A DNA stretch of 64,000 nt from Dryococelus australis (GCA_029891345.1 CM057009.1:306095166-306159165); one strand, 5' to 3'; shown: positions 48,382 through 59,249, counted from the first letter of the stretch. Numbers and translations: made by a program. Notes: generated by a model from the sequence alone, not told the origin.

Positions 48382-49557
48382 CTGGCCGATAGACTCCATG
48401 AGGCGGTACTGGTTCAGCTGCAGGTATTGGCCGCTCCTGTCGATGCTGACGTCACGGCTCTCCTTCAGCTGCGCCCTCATGCGCATCGTGCGCGGCGATG
48501 CGCTGGGCGAGCCATACGGCGAACAAGGGTAGTTGGGGTACGTGGACCTTGGGTCGATGCCTTGACTCTTGCTATGTGTGAACACGGGCGGAGAATGTGC
48601 GCGCACCCTGAAGCTCCACTGCGGGTCGTACGTCGCCAACATGCGCTTGTCCACAGGCTGCCCCGTCTTCTCCGGCGGTGTTGCTCGACTGTCCACACTA
48701 CACTTGTGGGTGGCGAGGGTCGGCGTTGGCCCACCACTGTCACCCACATCCGTAGATGGAGAGGTGGATGAGATCTTCCTTTTGTCTTCGGCATCCTGGG
48801 ATGACACTGAAGGCACGGGATGTTTTGATATGTCTGGTATAAGCGCTTGGCTTGGGGAGCCGATAATTGGACGACTATCGTCATCCGATACAGTCACTGC
48901 AGAGCTTTGCTTTTCTAGCGATTTTCTAACTAAGCTATTTCCCAGAAGTAATTGTTCTGTTACCCGGGTGTTGTGATTAACACTAGAGGACGAATGACGT
49001 TTCACATAGGTATCGTCAGTTTTGATAGATTTTTCTTCTGGAGAGATTGTGCTTTGTTTGGATAATAGAAGAGAGTCTTTTGCCGGAATATTCTGGTTTG
49101 GTCCCATAACTCTAGAAACAGCACCACTCATTGAATTACTATTCTCGCTTCGGTACACATTTGGATAATCTGGGCTACCATTACCTATATTTGTAAGAGT
49201 TGAAGTACCTTGAGTTGATATACTTTGGACCTTAACACATGATTGTTTACAACGTCCTATAGAAATATTTGCTATTGATTCTGGCTCTAATATCACAGTC
49301 ATCTTGTGCTCCCCATCATCACAGATTTTGTCAGTCAAATTGTTTCTGCTATCATTTCCATTCTTTGACTCCATTTCAGAAGTTACAGTGTATCCGTGAC
49401 CTACCGAAAGTGACTCTTCAGAAATTTCTGTTTCAGTGCGAACAATACCGTCAATAGTGGCGGCTCTTAAAGATGAGTTTATCCTCGACCTCTTCGGAAT
49501 GTTATAGTGATGAGAATGAATATATTTATTTATTTTGTCTGTGGCAGTGGGATACAT
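48382..49557 (-). CDS. CaMKK: CaMKK coding exon 1 (regulatory N-terminus and start of kinase domain)
   Basis: A 1176-bp open exon gives 392 residues from ATG at 49557 to ...SIGQ, where CAG|GTGAGT is a strong donor. The frame continues 22 codons into the intron, and those are not coding. A TGA lies in frame 33 bases upstream of the ATG with no AG acceptor between, which supports this start. Residues 1 to about 330 are Ser/Thr/Pro-rich with no domain. From about 340 come PNYPCSPYGSPSASPRT, ESRDVSIDRSGQYLQLNQYR and LMESIGQ. This is the conserved pre-kinase segment of animal CaMKK ('SP.GSP..SPR...VSI....YLQLNQY.L...IG.G'). The Ser-Pro sites are plausible phosphorylation sites. Exons 2 and 3 continue the kinase fold. 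The three plus-strand frames over 48242-48976 are antisense shadows. Confidence 0.93.
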
Positions 49558-51055
49558 GCGTTGGAGCGTATTAAGGTTTAGGAAAAGTCATGGCGGAAGA
49601 GTTTCAATTTTTTGTAGGTGAGCATTCTTTTAGTGTTAGAGTCGGTAAAAACAATGGCTTGCACCGTTTTTTCGATTCTTCCAAAGCAAGGCACATTTTG
49701 GCTCATCTCTGCAGTCCTGATCATCAGAATGATGGTGGGTAATTCCTTCGATGATATCGTCCACCAAAACAAGCCTAAAACAAAAGAACATCGAATTAGA
49801 AATATATTTATTTCGTAATTATTGGTAAATAAAATTGTTGAGGTAGGAAATCTTTTCCCAAAAAAATATTTTATTGAATAAACACAACAACAAATGGACA
49901 GACGTTTAAGGCAAAGTGGTAATTTGAAGTCAGATATTTTATCATAACAAATAATTCACGTCACTATCTTATTTACTGAGGAGTATAATATATGTTTTTC
50001 CAGTAGTCAAACAAACATTATGTTAGTTGGATAAAATACATTTCTCACAGTCGAACAAGAGACTATGACAATATATTTGTTGATCTGACGATGGGATAGT
50101 GCTAAAATATATTTACATAGCATAACTGGAATACAGATCAATTAACATGATCGGGGAAACGACTGATAACGGAATCTGTAAATTAACAATGACACAAAGA
50201 TATGATCGAGCTAAAAAAAAAAAAAACTCAATTAGGGGCCTATAAATATTTTTTCGAACCCGAATATTATTTAAATTTTCCTTTCCCAGAAGAAATACCT
50301 ATCACTGCAAAACCCGGATAGTTAAAATAAAAACAATGCAATTGTTTCGAATGATCAAAAATGTTAATATATCATTAAACAGAAATTTGTATACCTCCCA
50401 ATATAATAACAACACAGGCTGAACTTCAATCAGCTGCACCCAAAACTACAGCATATATATATATAAAATTTTTATTTATATTTATTTGTTAAGCTTGTGT
50501 CGTTATGAGAAGACACAGGCTTACTTGACAGCGCCAATCAGAATCAGGTTACTCTGTTACTGAACATCTGTGGTTTGCCGGTAGACACTTAAGAAACAGA
50601 ATACTTACCATTTTCATACCCAATGTAAACAGAAGTCTGTCTACATGTTACACGGGAATGGTAGTTTTGGCCAATACTGTGCACTGATAGGCGCAGTGCC
50701 CAATGATTAGGGACACCCTATTTTCGTGAAAAGTATTCTGAACAGGCTAGATTGCAATTCCCTATTGGCATTCTAGCAGTTTTCTTTTCCTTATTGCTGG
50801 TCGCGTGTCTTTGAGAGATCACATTTACTTAATGGGTTTACCAACTAGTATTAGGTTCTTATCTTACTAAACAAGAACGAAAGTTTGCTTTGTATAACAC
50901 TTTACGCCCAAGCGTTGAGGGGGAGGGCAAGGGGGGATCGATAGTGTCCCATGAGGAAAAGGGCGAGTTATGGTTGCCGACCACCAAACTTCCGTGGTGG
51001 AGGGGTTTTTGTGCCCGGCAATTAAGGTTCGTGTTTACCATAAAAGTTGGGTTCG
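49558..51055 (-). other. upstream of the CaMKK start; 5' UTR or intron, unresolved
   Basis: The TGA at about 49588 (minus strand) shows that the sequence next to the ATG is untranslated. AT-rich sequence and a short GC-balanced block at 50890-51010 follow. No promoter or upstream exon could be assigned here. Confidence 0.5.
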
Positions 51056-51089
51056 GATGTACCATAACTATCGTACACAAGTTCATATA

Positions 51090-52732
51090 TAGTCCATTCC
51101 CGATTGGAAGCGACTTATGAAAATCAACCTTTGAAAAAATACTCTAGGCATAACATGTCAACTCGATTTTTCAATAAACTGTATTCCACAAATATATAAC
51201 ACTGTGGTTAATTTTAGAGAACTGTATTATTGAATAAATGAAACTTTACCTTAATATCTTCTATATCTTGTAATATTTTTTTCTTTTTAAATATGAATTA
51301 ACAACAGCGAGTGCAGCGACGTGTTGACAACGACAGGTGAGAAATAGTTCACAGCGGAAAATATTGTGAGTATGCTGTAATGGTACGGTAATATTTAATC
51401 GAACTAGAAAGCATCTGAAAAACTGTCTGCTTGTAGAGGCTTGTCGCTTTCTCTCTATTTCTTCGTCTCTTTCAAACTTGGGAAATTTCACTTCACTAGC
51501 AAGCAATGAAATTATAGATGTTTTCAACTGTAGCATATTTCATACTTATTACAAGGAAAACATGATTTTTGAATTTATAATTTACAACTGAATGTGATTT
51601 TAATGTTTGAATACTTAATTTAATATATTTAAATATGATGGCGGGGAAGATACCAAGTAAAGTTGGCAGACGTGGCGAGCCATGACATGGCGTGTTGCTT
51701 TTTGCCAAACGAAACGTAAATTATTCTTACTCCGAAAAATACTTCAAATTACCACATCACGTTTGTAGACGTTTTGTTTTATAAACCTACCTAGGCAAGT
51801 TACGATGTTGTGATAAATCTGTGTTTCCACGACAGTAATAAATATACTGTGACTTGTGTTTCGTTAATCATTGCGTCTGTTAAATGGCGTGTCTTTGTGC
51901 ATTGTGGTCGATACGCTGGCCCTGTGTCTGCGTGATTTAAAATATTTGATTTCCACTATTTATACCTTTTAACTGTGGACTGTTTTCATGACGAAGTTAA
52001 TTATTCTCATCCACGTCTGTTTAATTATCACAACGTCGTACCGTTGCCCTAAGGGGTTTGAAACACAGTCGTGTAACGTAATTTGCCACAATCCCAGAAG
52101 AAAAATACTAAGCTCAGCGCGATAAATTTTAATAACCCTAATAAACAGGAAGTAGCAATACATAGAAATTTGAGCGGAATAGAAGTTATCGTAGGCTTAT
52201 TTGTGTGCATGTTCACCGCTATCTTCTAAAGTTTGTATGAAAAAAATGAGAAACACGAGTTGCATGCTTGAATTTAATGTGCCTTTTTCGTTTGGCTGGT
52301 TGTTCTTCATTTTAATATTTATTCCAACTGAGGCCGTCCTTTTAAAGAAATGACCCAACACATATCAATGACAAAAGGATAATTAATACAGCCCATTACC
52401 TCGCAGTTGTAACAGTGTTTAACACAATCGCGGCAAAATACTAACGTGCATTACATGTATTGAGCTATGTTTTGGAAAATAAATATGTTAATGCAAAATA
52501 CATTGGACAGGTATAAAAGTAGAAGTCACGTTTCAATGTTTATTTTTAGGTGTAGCGAAAGTATACGAACATATGAACACACACACTGCAATGTAAACAA
52601 TGATTTTAACAGATGCTACATGGCAGTCACATGGCAATGTTTGTTTACATTTGGCGGAAGGGTACGAAACGGGCCTGCAAGGAGATATTTAGCAGTGCTC
52701 CGAGAAAGTTGTTTCCAATAGGAAATGGACTA
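51090..52732. mobile_element. non-autonomous TIR element of 1.6 kb
   Basis: Left terminus TAGTCCATTCCCGATTGG AAGCGACTT, right terminus inverted TAGTCCATTTCCTATTGG AAACAACTT (23 of 27 matching). TA is present on both outer sides (51088-51089, 52733-52734). The similarity may extend outward: both flanks carry ACCATAACTAT/ATAGTTATGG sequence. A second left end (AATAGTCTATTCCCGATTGG) lies at 56668. No transposase frame is visible inside. Confidence 0.6.
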
Positions 52733-52748
52733 TAACTATTTGTCGTGC

Positions 52749-52861
52749 ACCATAGTTATGGGATTATGGTACCGTGCACAATAATTAGACGCGTACTATA
52801 ATTATGGAATTATGGTACAACATACAATAATTTGTAGCGTACCATAATTATGAAATTATGG
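52749..52861. repeat. three tandem hairpin-forming units (about 46 bp period)
   Basis: ACCATAGTTATGGGATTATGGT, then ACTATAATTATGGAATTATG.. and ACCATAATTATGAAATTATG.. start at 52749, 52795 and 52840. Each has arms such as ACCATAATT / AATTATGGT around a 4-base loop. Similar sequence lies just outside the left end of the 51090 element. Confidence 0.85.
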
Positions 52862-53109
52862 TACAGTGTACAATGATTTTCGGAATTCATAGGATAATTT
52901 CAAAAAGTGTGCCATAATTGTATCTGCATGTTTTGAGCATTCCAACACACGCATAAAATTTGTCCTAGGTCCCTCGGGCCGCGATATACTAACATTCCGA
53001 AGTTTCATGCAAGTATTGCGAATATTTTCACGAAAATCGGATGTCCCTATCAATAATCTTCCCTGAGAGTCACTGATTCGTAAATGTGCTACTGCCATAA
53101 AATATAACT

Positions 53110-53265
53110 AGTTCTTATCACTCATTACGTCCGAGCACAAAGCCTAGAGCTTACACGTTGTGGCTTCTAAACAAGTACTTTTCCATCATGAGTACAATAC
53201 TCATCGAAATGTTTCTTATTTGCAGCACTTAAAACCGTAAATTGACGTGGGAATGAAAGTGTTAG
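53110..53265 (+). repeat. diverged 3' part of the piggyBac-like MITE family
   Basis: GTAAATTGACGTGGGAATGAAAGTGTTAGG at the end parallels TAAATTAACGTGGGTCTGAAAGGGCTAATG at 23160-23189. The left end is not recognisable. Confidence 0.4.
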
Positions 53266-53392
53266 GAATAGAGAGTTGAAATTACAGCTTATACGGCGAA
53301 CTACAGACACACGCGCCAGTATAACGGCGTCACGTGTAGCCAGCAGGCCAGCGAATAAGGAACCTTTCGCAGTACGTAGTAGGAAAAGGATT

Positions 53393-53513
53393 TCTGGGGT
53401 CGGGACGTCCTGAATTCGAATCCCAGGTAAGGAGTGGGTGTTAATATAGACCGCCCCCTGATAAGCCTTCCGGAATACCACTGGGGGGAGTTAAGAAGCT
53501 CTTTACAATACAA
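53393..53513 (+). mobile_element. SINE of the 30555 family, 5'-degraded
   Basis: The B-box part GAATTCGAATCCCAGGTAAG, then GAGTGGGTGTT and the tail GAAGCTCTTTACAATAC, align with 30614-30736. The A box cannot be seen. Confidence 0.65.
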
Positions 53514-54101
53514 TAGTAGTAGAAATAAAGGCTCATCTCCCAAATCTTCGTGCAGCAAGTCAAAGAATGGGTACGCCCACAAACAAAAAAATGGAACTGC
53601 TCCGACATTTTGCCTCTGTGTGCTTAAGATGTGTAACATTTAAAGTCCATCAATCAAGACAACTTATCTGAGCAAAAACGTTTTGAAATAGATCTAGTCA
53701 TGGATTCTTTTCGAAAAAATACTGTTCCTCTAGCTATGGTAATAATCCTTTCCGGGTCAAATTAATTTTTGGTTTTAAATGTTCCAAGTAAGATATTTTT
53801 TAATTCGTATGTACGCAAACCGGCGTAGTACTTGTCTCGTTACCAAAACCAATCAGCTCTAGGCTTTGCGTTCGGCGTTAGCGATTGAAACCTGTCAAAA
53901 TCCAGAGCAGTGTCGCAGTTACCAATCAGTTGCCACGTTGTTCACTGGGTGTTCAGCTCCGAAGAGTACAGTACTAGCCAAATATAAAATTAGTGTGCAG
54001 TGTACACGTTCGTATACACAGGGTCTGAAAGAGGTAAAAATATTGCAAGTCTTCGACAGTGCCAAATCAACTGGCGAACCGTTTGAATCGTAAGGAAATA
54101 A

Positions 54102-54230
54102 ATGGCAACAAATATGGTACTGTAGTAAAATTATACAAGATAAAATGGCAACAAATATGGTACTGTAATAAAATTATACAAGATAAAATGGCAACAAATA
54201 TGGTACTGTAGTAAAATTATACAAGATAAA
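54102..54230. repeat. tandem repeat, 43 bp x 3
   Basis: ATGGCAACAAATATGGTACT begins units at 54102, 54145 and 54188. One A/G difference marks the second unit. Confidence 0.95.
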
Positions 54231-54370
54231 ATGAAATATTTAGTTCGGGAATAACTGATTTTCGGGAGAAAAAGTTTCGATATCCTTCGGGAATTCCTGC
54301 AGTTTTTCTTTGGTTGTTGGCCACGAGTCTTGGTGAAAAGACTCTGTGGTGGCTGAAGTGGAGTGAAGAG

Positions 54371-54596
54371 ATTTGGCCGGTTATTCACACTGAGGTCTTG
54401 AGAGACGATGAGGGTGATGTGAGATGAGAATGGAGCAGCACCGGCCTGCTAGGGCGGGAGAAACGGGAGATCCCCGAGAAAACCCGCCGGCCAGCGGCAT
54501 CTTCCGGGGCGATTCCCACTTGGGACAATCCGGGAATTCAACCCGGTTCGCCTACGTGGGAGGCGAATAGTCCGACCACTACACCACCGCGTCTCC
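54371..54596 (-). mobile_element. tRNA-derived SINE, nearly complete
   Basis: The reverse complement has head GGAGACGCGGTGGTGTAGTG, B box GGGTTGAATTCCCGG, body CGGGGATCTCCCGTTTCTCC and tail CTCTCAAGACCTCAGTG. Same family as 17325. Confidence 0.9.
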
Positions 54597-54755
54597 CCGC
54601 TTTCGACTGGACCAGTCGAAATTAGGTTTCTCTATTATTAAATACCTTTTATTCGTGGGAAGGAACCTGAAAGGCAGAGCAGCTGCAACCACCCAAACAT
54701 GAAAGCGAATCTAAGCTTAAATATTTAGAAATTCAGCTAGAGAGGATCTCTTTTT

Positions 54756-55180
54756 AAGGCTGTTTACCGGAAAGTGAACACTTTTTAAACTGGCCCTTAA
54801 AAATTATCACTGACCCTACCTGCGTGTACTTTTAACGGCCACGCGTAGTGGCAAGCGCCCAGTAATTTGGTAATGACGCGACGGAAAGTAGCTCCACGTC
54901 TCAACGTTGAAATATGTGTTCGGTAAACATTTGTTAGTACTACAATGGTTTATTTTTATTTCCGGTTTTTTTTTAATGTATACAAAGGTATGAATTATAA
55001 AATTTGTAAACACTTTCTTGATATAATAATTTTAGAGTATCTCTTTACTGACGAGTGAATAAAGTGACCAGGTCAACAGCAATGTTGATTTTACATATGG
55101 CGGAAGGATACACAAGGTGGTTACTAGTATATATTAAGCAGGGCTTCCGAAAGTGCTCATTTTACCGTTAACATCCTATA
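54756..55180 (-). mobile_element. MITE family M1, inverted copy
   Basis: The plus strand starts AAGGCTGTTTACCGGAAAGT and ends CATTTTACCGTTAACATCCTA. The interior runs in reverse relative to 31887-32305 (for example ACTTTTAACGGCCACGCGTA). Confidence 0.8.
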
Positions 55181-55220
55181 GAGAAAATTTGGTGTTCCTA
55201 GCAGTACGTAAAAGAGACTC

Positions 55221-55650
55221 AAGGCTGTTCACGATAAAGTGTGCACTTTTGAAATCAACCTTAGAAAAAAATTCACTGCCCATGCCTGCATATATTTTAA
55301 CGGGCGCACTGCGTAATATGCACCTAGTAATGTTGGTAATGATTGATGGATAGTAGTTACATATCTTAACATAGAATAAAAAGTGTTATGTAACCATTTG
55401 TGATTAGATAAGTTAAAGAATTTCTTTCCCTCGTGTGTTTTTTTTAATGCGCTGAAGCGTGAAAATGGCCAGATTTGTAGCATATATACTTTTCTAATAA
55501 TTCCGCAGTTTCACCTGACCGACACATGAATAAAGTGCTGAGGCCCATGACAATGTTAATTTTACATATGTTGGAAGAATACACAACGTGCATACAAGTA
55601 GATCTTATGCAGGGCTTTCAGAAGTGCTCATTTAACCGTGGAGACCATAT
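55221..55650 (-). mobile_element. MITE family M1, second inverted copy 40 bp further on
   Basis: AAGGCTGTTCACGATAAAGT ... CATTTAACCGTGGAGACCAT. Same orientation as the previous copy, so the two form a loose tandem pair separated by 40 bp. Confidence 0.85.
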
Positions 55651-55732
55651 AAAAAAGTTATCTAATAAGAATCCCGTTAATCCATCACCTCCCAGAAAAA
55701 AAAAATCGTAATAGACATTACCACTATATCAC

Positions 55733-56311
55733 ATAGTAAATAAGAATACAGAAGTGTAATAGCCGCTTGTTCCGCGTACTCTAGCATGCACACGCCACCA
55801 AAATGGCGTCACTATCCAGCGACATGTCGAAATGCCGTTCGCCAATCAGCGCCTGGTAACTTACTTGCCAGCTGACAACATAACTAGAGACCCGAGAAAT
55901 TCAAGAGTTCAATGACCTGTAGGCTAGACTACACAGTCTTGTATACTCTCATACAGATATCAACTGTTTATTGGTTGATTTTTGTGGTAGTATAAGGCAG
56001 TGGTTGGGCGCACAATTTATTGCATGTTTGTTATTGGCTCATTTATCTCCAGGAGGTGTCAAACAACACATAGACCAATTACAAACGTAACTTGAACGTA
56101 CATGTGTGTGAATTTCAACTTGTCTAGAAACGAACCCGCAAAATTCTCGGGTCTCTAAGCATAACCAAAAGGAAATATTTCGCGGCTCGCGGTAGCCAAT
56201 CAGACATGAATTTGGTTCCCAGACCCTCGCACAACCCATCAGAGGATGGGCACGACCACATCAAAGGAAATGCCAGGCCGTTTAGTCTATGTCTATTTAT
56301 TTACTCTGTGA
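55733..56311 (+). mobile_element. TIR element family M3, complete copy split by a hAT-like MITE
   Basis: Left end CATAGTAAATAAGAATACAG and right end TATTTATTTACTCTGTGAC are inverted. The interior CCACCAAAATGGCGTCAC..CCAATCAGCGCC and, after the insert, GCGGTAGCCAATCAGAC..GTTCCCAGACCCTCGC match 8727-9022 and 58834-59100. The hAT-like element at 55885-56157 interrupts it where other copies are continuous. Confidence 0.75.
55877..56165. mobile_element. hAT-like MITE with 8-bp target duplication
   Basis: The element spans 55885-56157 (273 bp) with ends TAGAGACCCGAGAAATTC and GAATTTTGCGGG-type inverse ...AAAATTCTCGGGTCTCTA. Flanks are AACATAAC and AGCATAAC (7 of 8). The interior GTTCAATGACCTGTAGGCTA recurs at 63763 and in part at 40415-40460. 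Confidence 0.85.
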
Positions 56312-56334
56312 CTTTGTGCTGCGTTCCTAGCATC

Positions 56335-56553
56335 GGGCTGTGGTGGTTGAGCAGTTAGACTGCTCGCCTCGCACCAAGGCGAACCGGGTTCAATCCCTGG
56401 CCGGGTGCCGGACGATGCAGCTGGGCGACGGGTATTCTCAGCGATCTCCCGTTTCCCACCGCCCTTGCATTCCAGCTCCGCACCATACCTCATATAATTT
56501 CACCCCCATCGGCTCTCAAGACCTCGTTGTTAAGAACAGCCCAAATCTATCAA
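56335..56553 (+). mobile_element. tRNA-derived SINE, nearly complete
   Basis: Head GGGCTGTGGTGGTTGAGCAG, B box GGGTTCAATCCCTGG, body GATCTCCCGTTTCCCACC, tail GGCTCTCAAGACCTCG. Good Pol III boxes make this one of the better-preserved copies. Confidence 0.9.
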
Positions 56554-56667
56554 CTCCAACTCCTAGAACGGAACGTGTCTGGGAAATTAAAGTTATGGCG
56601 TAAATTGTAAAGGCCATTTACAAATCATTAACAATAAAACCATCTATAGGGGATTAAGGTTTCAATA

Positions 56668-57841
56668 GTCTATTCCCGATTGGAAGCGACTTATGAACCT
56701 TTGAAAATACACCCTAGCCACTAGCGGCATGCATAGCTAGTAAAAAAAGTTGCAGGTTCTGGTGCGGTTATACTTGTGTTGCTCGTTTCACCTTTCTTAA
56801 AATTAACACTGCCACGGATCTCATCACTTTATACGTGCTTCGCGTCGGTCAAGCGGAACTCCGAAATTATTAGAAAAGTAAATATTTTACAAATGTGCTC
56901 ATTTGCACGATTCGATGCATTAATAAAACAGAAAGCAAAATAAATAATTTGTGTTATCACAAATGGTTACTTTAACACGTTTTATTCGACGTTTAGGTAT
57001 GGAACTGTTTTCCATCCATCACTACCAACATTCCTGGGCCCATGCCACTCAGTGCACCCGTTGAAATGTACGCCGGCAGGGACAGTGACATCTTCATCAC
57101 TACCAACATTCCTGGGCGCATGCCACTCAGTGCACACGTTGAAATGTACGCCGGCAGGGGCAGTGACATCTTCATCACTACCAACATTCCTGGGCGCATG
57201 CCACTCAGTGCACACGTTGAAATGTACGCCGGCAGGGGCAGTGACATCTTCATCACTACCAACATTCCTGGGCGCATGCCACTCAGTGCACACGTTGAAA
57301 TGTACGCCGGCAGGGGCAGTGACATCTTCATCACTACCAACATTCCTGGGCGCATGCCACTCAGTGCACACGTTGAAATGTACGCCGGCAGGGGCAGTGA
57401 CACCTTCATCACTACCAACATTCCTGGGCGCATGCCACTCAGTGCACACGTTGAAATGTACGCCGGCATGGGCAGTGACATCTTCATCACTACCAACATT
57501 CCTGGGCGCATTCCACTCAGTGCACACGTTGAAATGTACGCCGGCAGGGGCAGTGACATCTTCATCACTACCAACATTCCTGGGCGCATGCCACTCAGTG
57601 CACCCGTTGAAATGTACGCCGGCAGGGGCAGTGACATCTTCATCACTACCAACATTCCTGGGCGCATGCCACTCAGTGCACACGTTGAAATGTACGCCGG
57701 CATGGGCAGTGACATCTTCATCACTACCAACATTCCTGGGCGCATGCCACTCAGTGCACCCGTTGAAATGTACGCTGGCAGGGGCAGTGACATCTTCCTA
57801 AGGATGATTTCAAAAGTGCTCACTTTATCGTAAACAGCCTT
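56668..57841 (+). mobile_element. MITE family M1, copy with replaced left end and expanded internal repeat
   Basis: From about 56785 the sequence follows M1 (AAAATTAACACTGCCACGG, AAGTAAATATTTTACAAATG, TTTTATTCGACGTTTAGGTA) and it ends GCTCACTTTATCGTAAACAGCCTT at 57841. The usual left terminus is absent. Instead 56668-56700 matches the left end of the 51090 element. The segment that is single in all other copies is present ten times here. Confidence 0.85.
57017..57796. repeat. minisatellite, 78 bp x 10, derived from MITE M1
   Basis: Ten units start CATCACTACCAACATTCC at 57017 and every 78 bp after. Each contains CACTCAGTGCAC(A/C)CGTTGAAATGTACGCC. Each M1 copy elsewhere has one diverged version (for example 62372-62455). 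Units differ by a few substitutions (cacacg/cacccg, gcagg/gcatg). As 78 is 26 codons, stop-free frames appear on both strands (233-285 residues), and I do not accept these as proteins. Confidence 0.97.
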
Positions 57842-57934
57842 TACTTGCACGCATTTACGTTGAATTTAAAGTGCAGCGTAAACATCTGTAAATAATAGAA
57901 TTATTCGTGTTTTGATTTTATTTCTAATACATGT

Positions 57935-58110
57935 ATGTGTAAGAAATGGGAAATTTGTAAAATATTTCCTTTCCTAACAATTTCAAACTTTCGCTTGACC
58001 TACGCACCAATAAAGCGATCATTCCCACGATAGAACTAATTTTACACATTGCGCAGGGATACACAGTGCGCGACCAAGTAGAGCTTAAGCAGAGCTTTTA
58101 AAAGTCTTAC
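57935..58110 (-). mobile_element. MITE family M1, degraded inverted part
   Basis: CTTTCGCTTGACCTACGCACC, AATTTTACACATTGCGCAGG and AGCTTAAGCAGAGCTTTTAA follow the reverse of the M1 left half. The terminus is decayed. Confidence 0.5.
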
Positions 58111-58378
58111 AAAAGCGATAATTTCCTAACCCCAGCAATGGGCAACGCATGTTTTTTTTTTTTTTAATTTGCAAACCAACGTGCAGGAAGGATGGTTTTT
58201 CAACATAAGTACTGTGTATGAACTTTTAGGTTTGCTCTGGCTATTGATCGCTATCACCATTAATAGACTCGTTGCATATGAAGCCTGAGGATTCAGGACA
58301 CAGGCACTAAATGGAAGGTGGCTTGCCGTTAGCATACGGAGAAATCGCCCAGGCACAAACGTCGAACGAAGTTAAGTT

Positions 58379-58818
58379 AAAGGCTGTTCACGCTGAAATG
58401 AGCAGTTTTGAAAGCCCTGCTTTTATGATCTACTGATATGCGCGTTCTGTATTTCTTCGCCTTATGTAAAATTAACATTGTCGTGGGTCTCGTCACTTTA
58501 TTCATACGTCGGTCAAGCGAAACTGTGGAATTATTAGAAATGTAAATATTTTACAAATCTGCTCAGTTTCAAACTTCGATACATAAAAAAAAAAAAAAAA
58601 AAAAAAAATTACAGAAAGCGAAAGAAATAATTTACATGATCTGAAATGGTTACCTAATACTTTTTATTCGACGTTAAAATGTGGAACTTCTTTCCAGCCA
58701 CCGTTACCAACTTTACTGTGCGAATGCACTCAGTGCACCCGTTAAAATATATGCACGCACGGGGAAGTGAGTTTTTCTAACGTTATTTCTGAAGTGCTCA
58801 CTTTATCGTGGACGGCTT
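58379..58818 (+). mobile_element. MITE family M1, copy with an internal poly(A) tract
   Basis: AAGGCTGTTCACGCTGAAAT ... GCTCACTTTATCGTGGACGGCTT. A 24-bp A run at 58585-58608 replaces the short A tract of other copies. Confidence 0.85.
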
Positions 58819-58833
58819 TTAAAAAAGAGTTTT

Positions 58834-59100
58834 GCCACAGAGTACTTAGGGGTACAGAGAAATTCAGCAACACGCGCGCGCGCACACACAGACACACGAA
58901 CAAAATCTGACGTCACTGGACAGCAACACGACGTATTTGCCACCCGGTAGCCCGGCCAATGCGGAAAATTGCGTGGCACGCAGTAGCCAATCAGGCACGA
59001 CACCGTTCCCAGAGCCTCGCGAAGCCACACAGGGAATAGGTACGTACACGTGAAAGGAGCCGGGCACGCTGTGTTTTTCTAGCTCTCTGCTGTCGTGGCG
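58834..59100 (+). mobile_element. TIR element family M3, copy
   Basis: CCACAGAGTACTTAGGGGTA at the left. AATCTGACGTCACTGGACAGC, then GCAGTAGCCAATCAGGCACG and GTTCCCAGAGCCTCGCGAAG match 55733-56311 in order and orientation. An alternating CG/CA stretch lies at 58873-58888. Confidence 0.65.
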
Positions 59101-59146
59101 GATGTGGGCGACTCACTTCCATCTTGTCTTAAGGTCGAAGCGAAGC

Positions 59147-59246
59147 AACTGCCCATGGAGCACTGCACCCGACTATACAACGTGAACAACTCATTAAAAA
59201 GTAGCACAGGCGTAATAAAAATTGCCAGAAAAGTGCGATTTATGCT
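59147..59246 (+). repeat. interspersed repeat segment, copy of 37066-37170
   Basis: CCCATGGAGCACTGCACCCG and GCCAGAAAAGTGCGATTTAT recur in the same order as at 37066-37170. Confidence 0.7.
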
Positions 59247-59249
59247 GCA

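Noticed and set aside
48242..48976. Plus-strand and alternate minus-strand frames of 96-135 residues
   Set aside because: They overlap the CaMKK first exon in other frames and are shadows of it.
56982..57850. Four long frames (233-285 residues) with a 26-residue repeat on both strands, looking like a repetitive secreted or structural protein
   Set aside because: The 78-bp unit is a codon multiple without stops in several frames. The DNA is a MITE-derived minisatellite and no start, splice or domain evidence exists.
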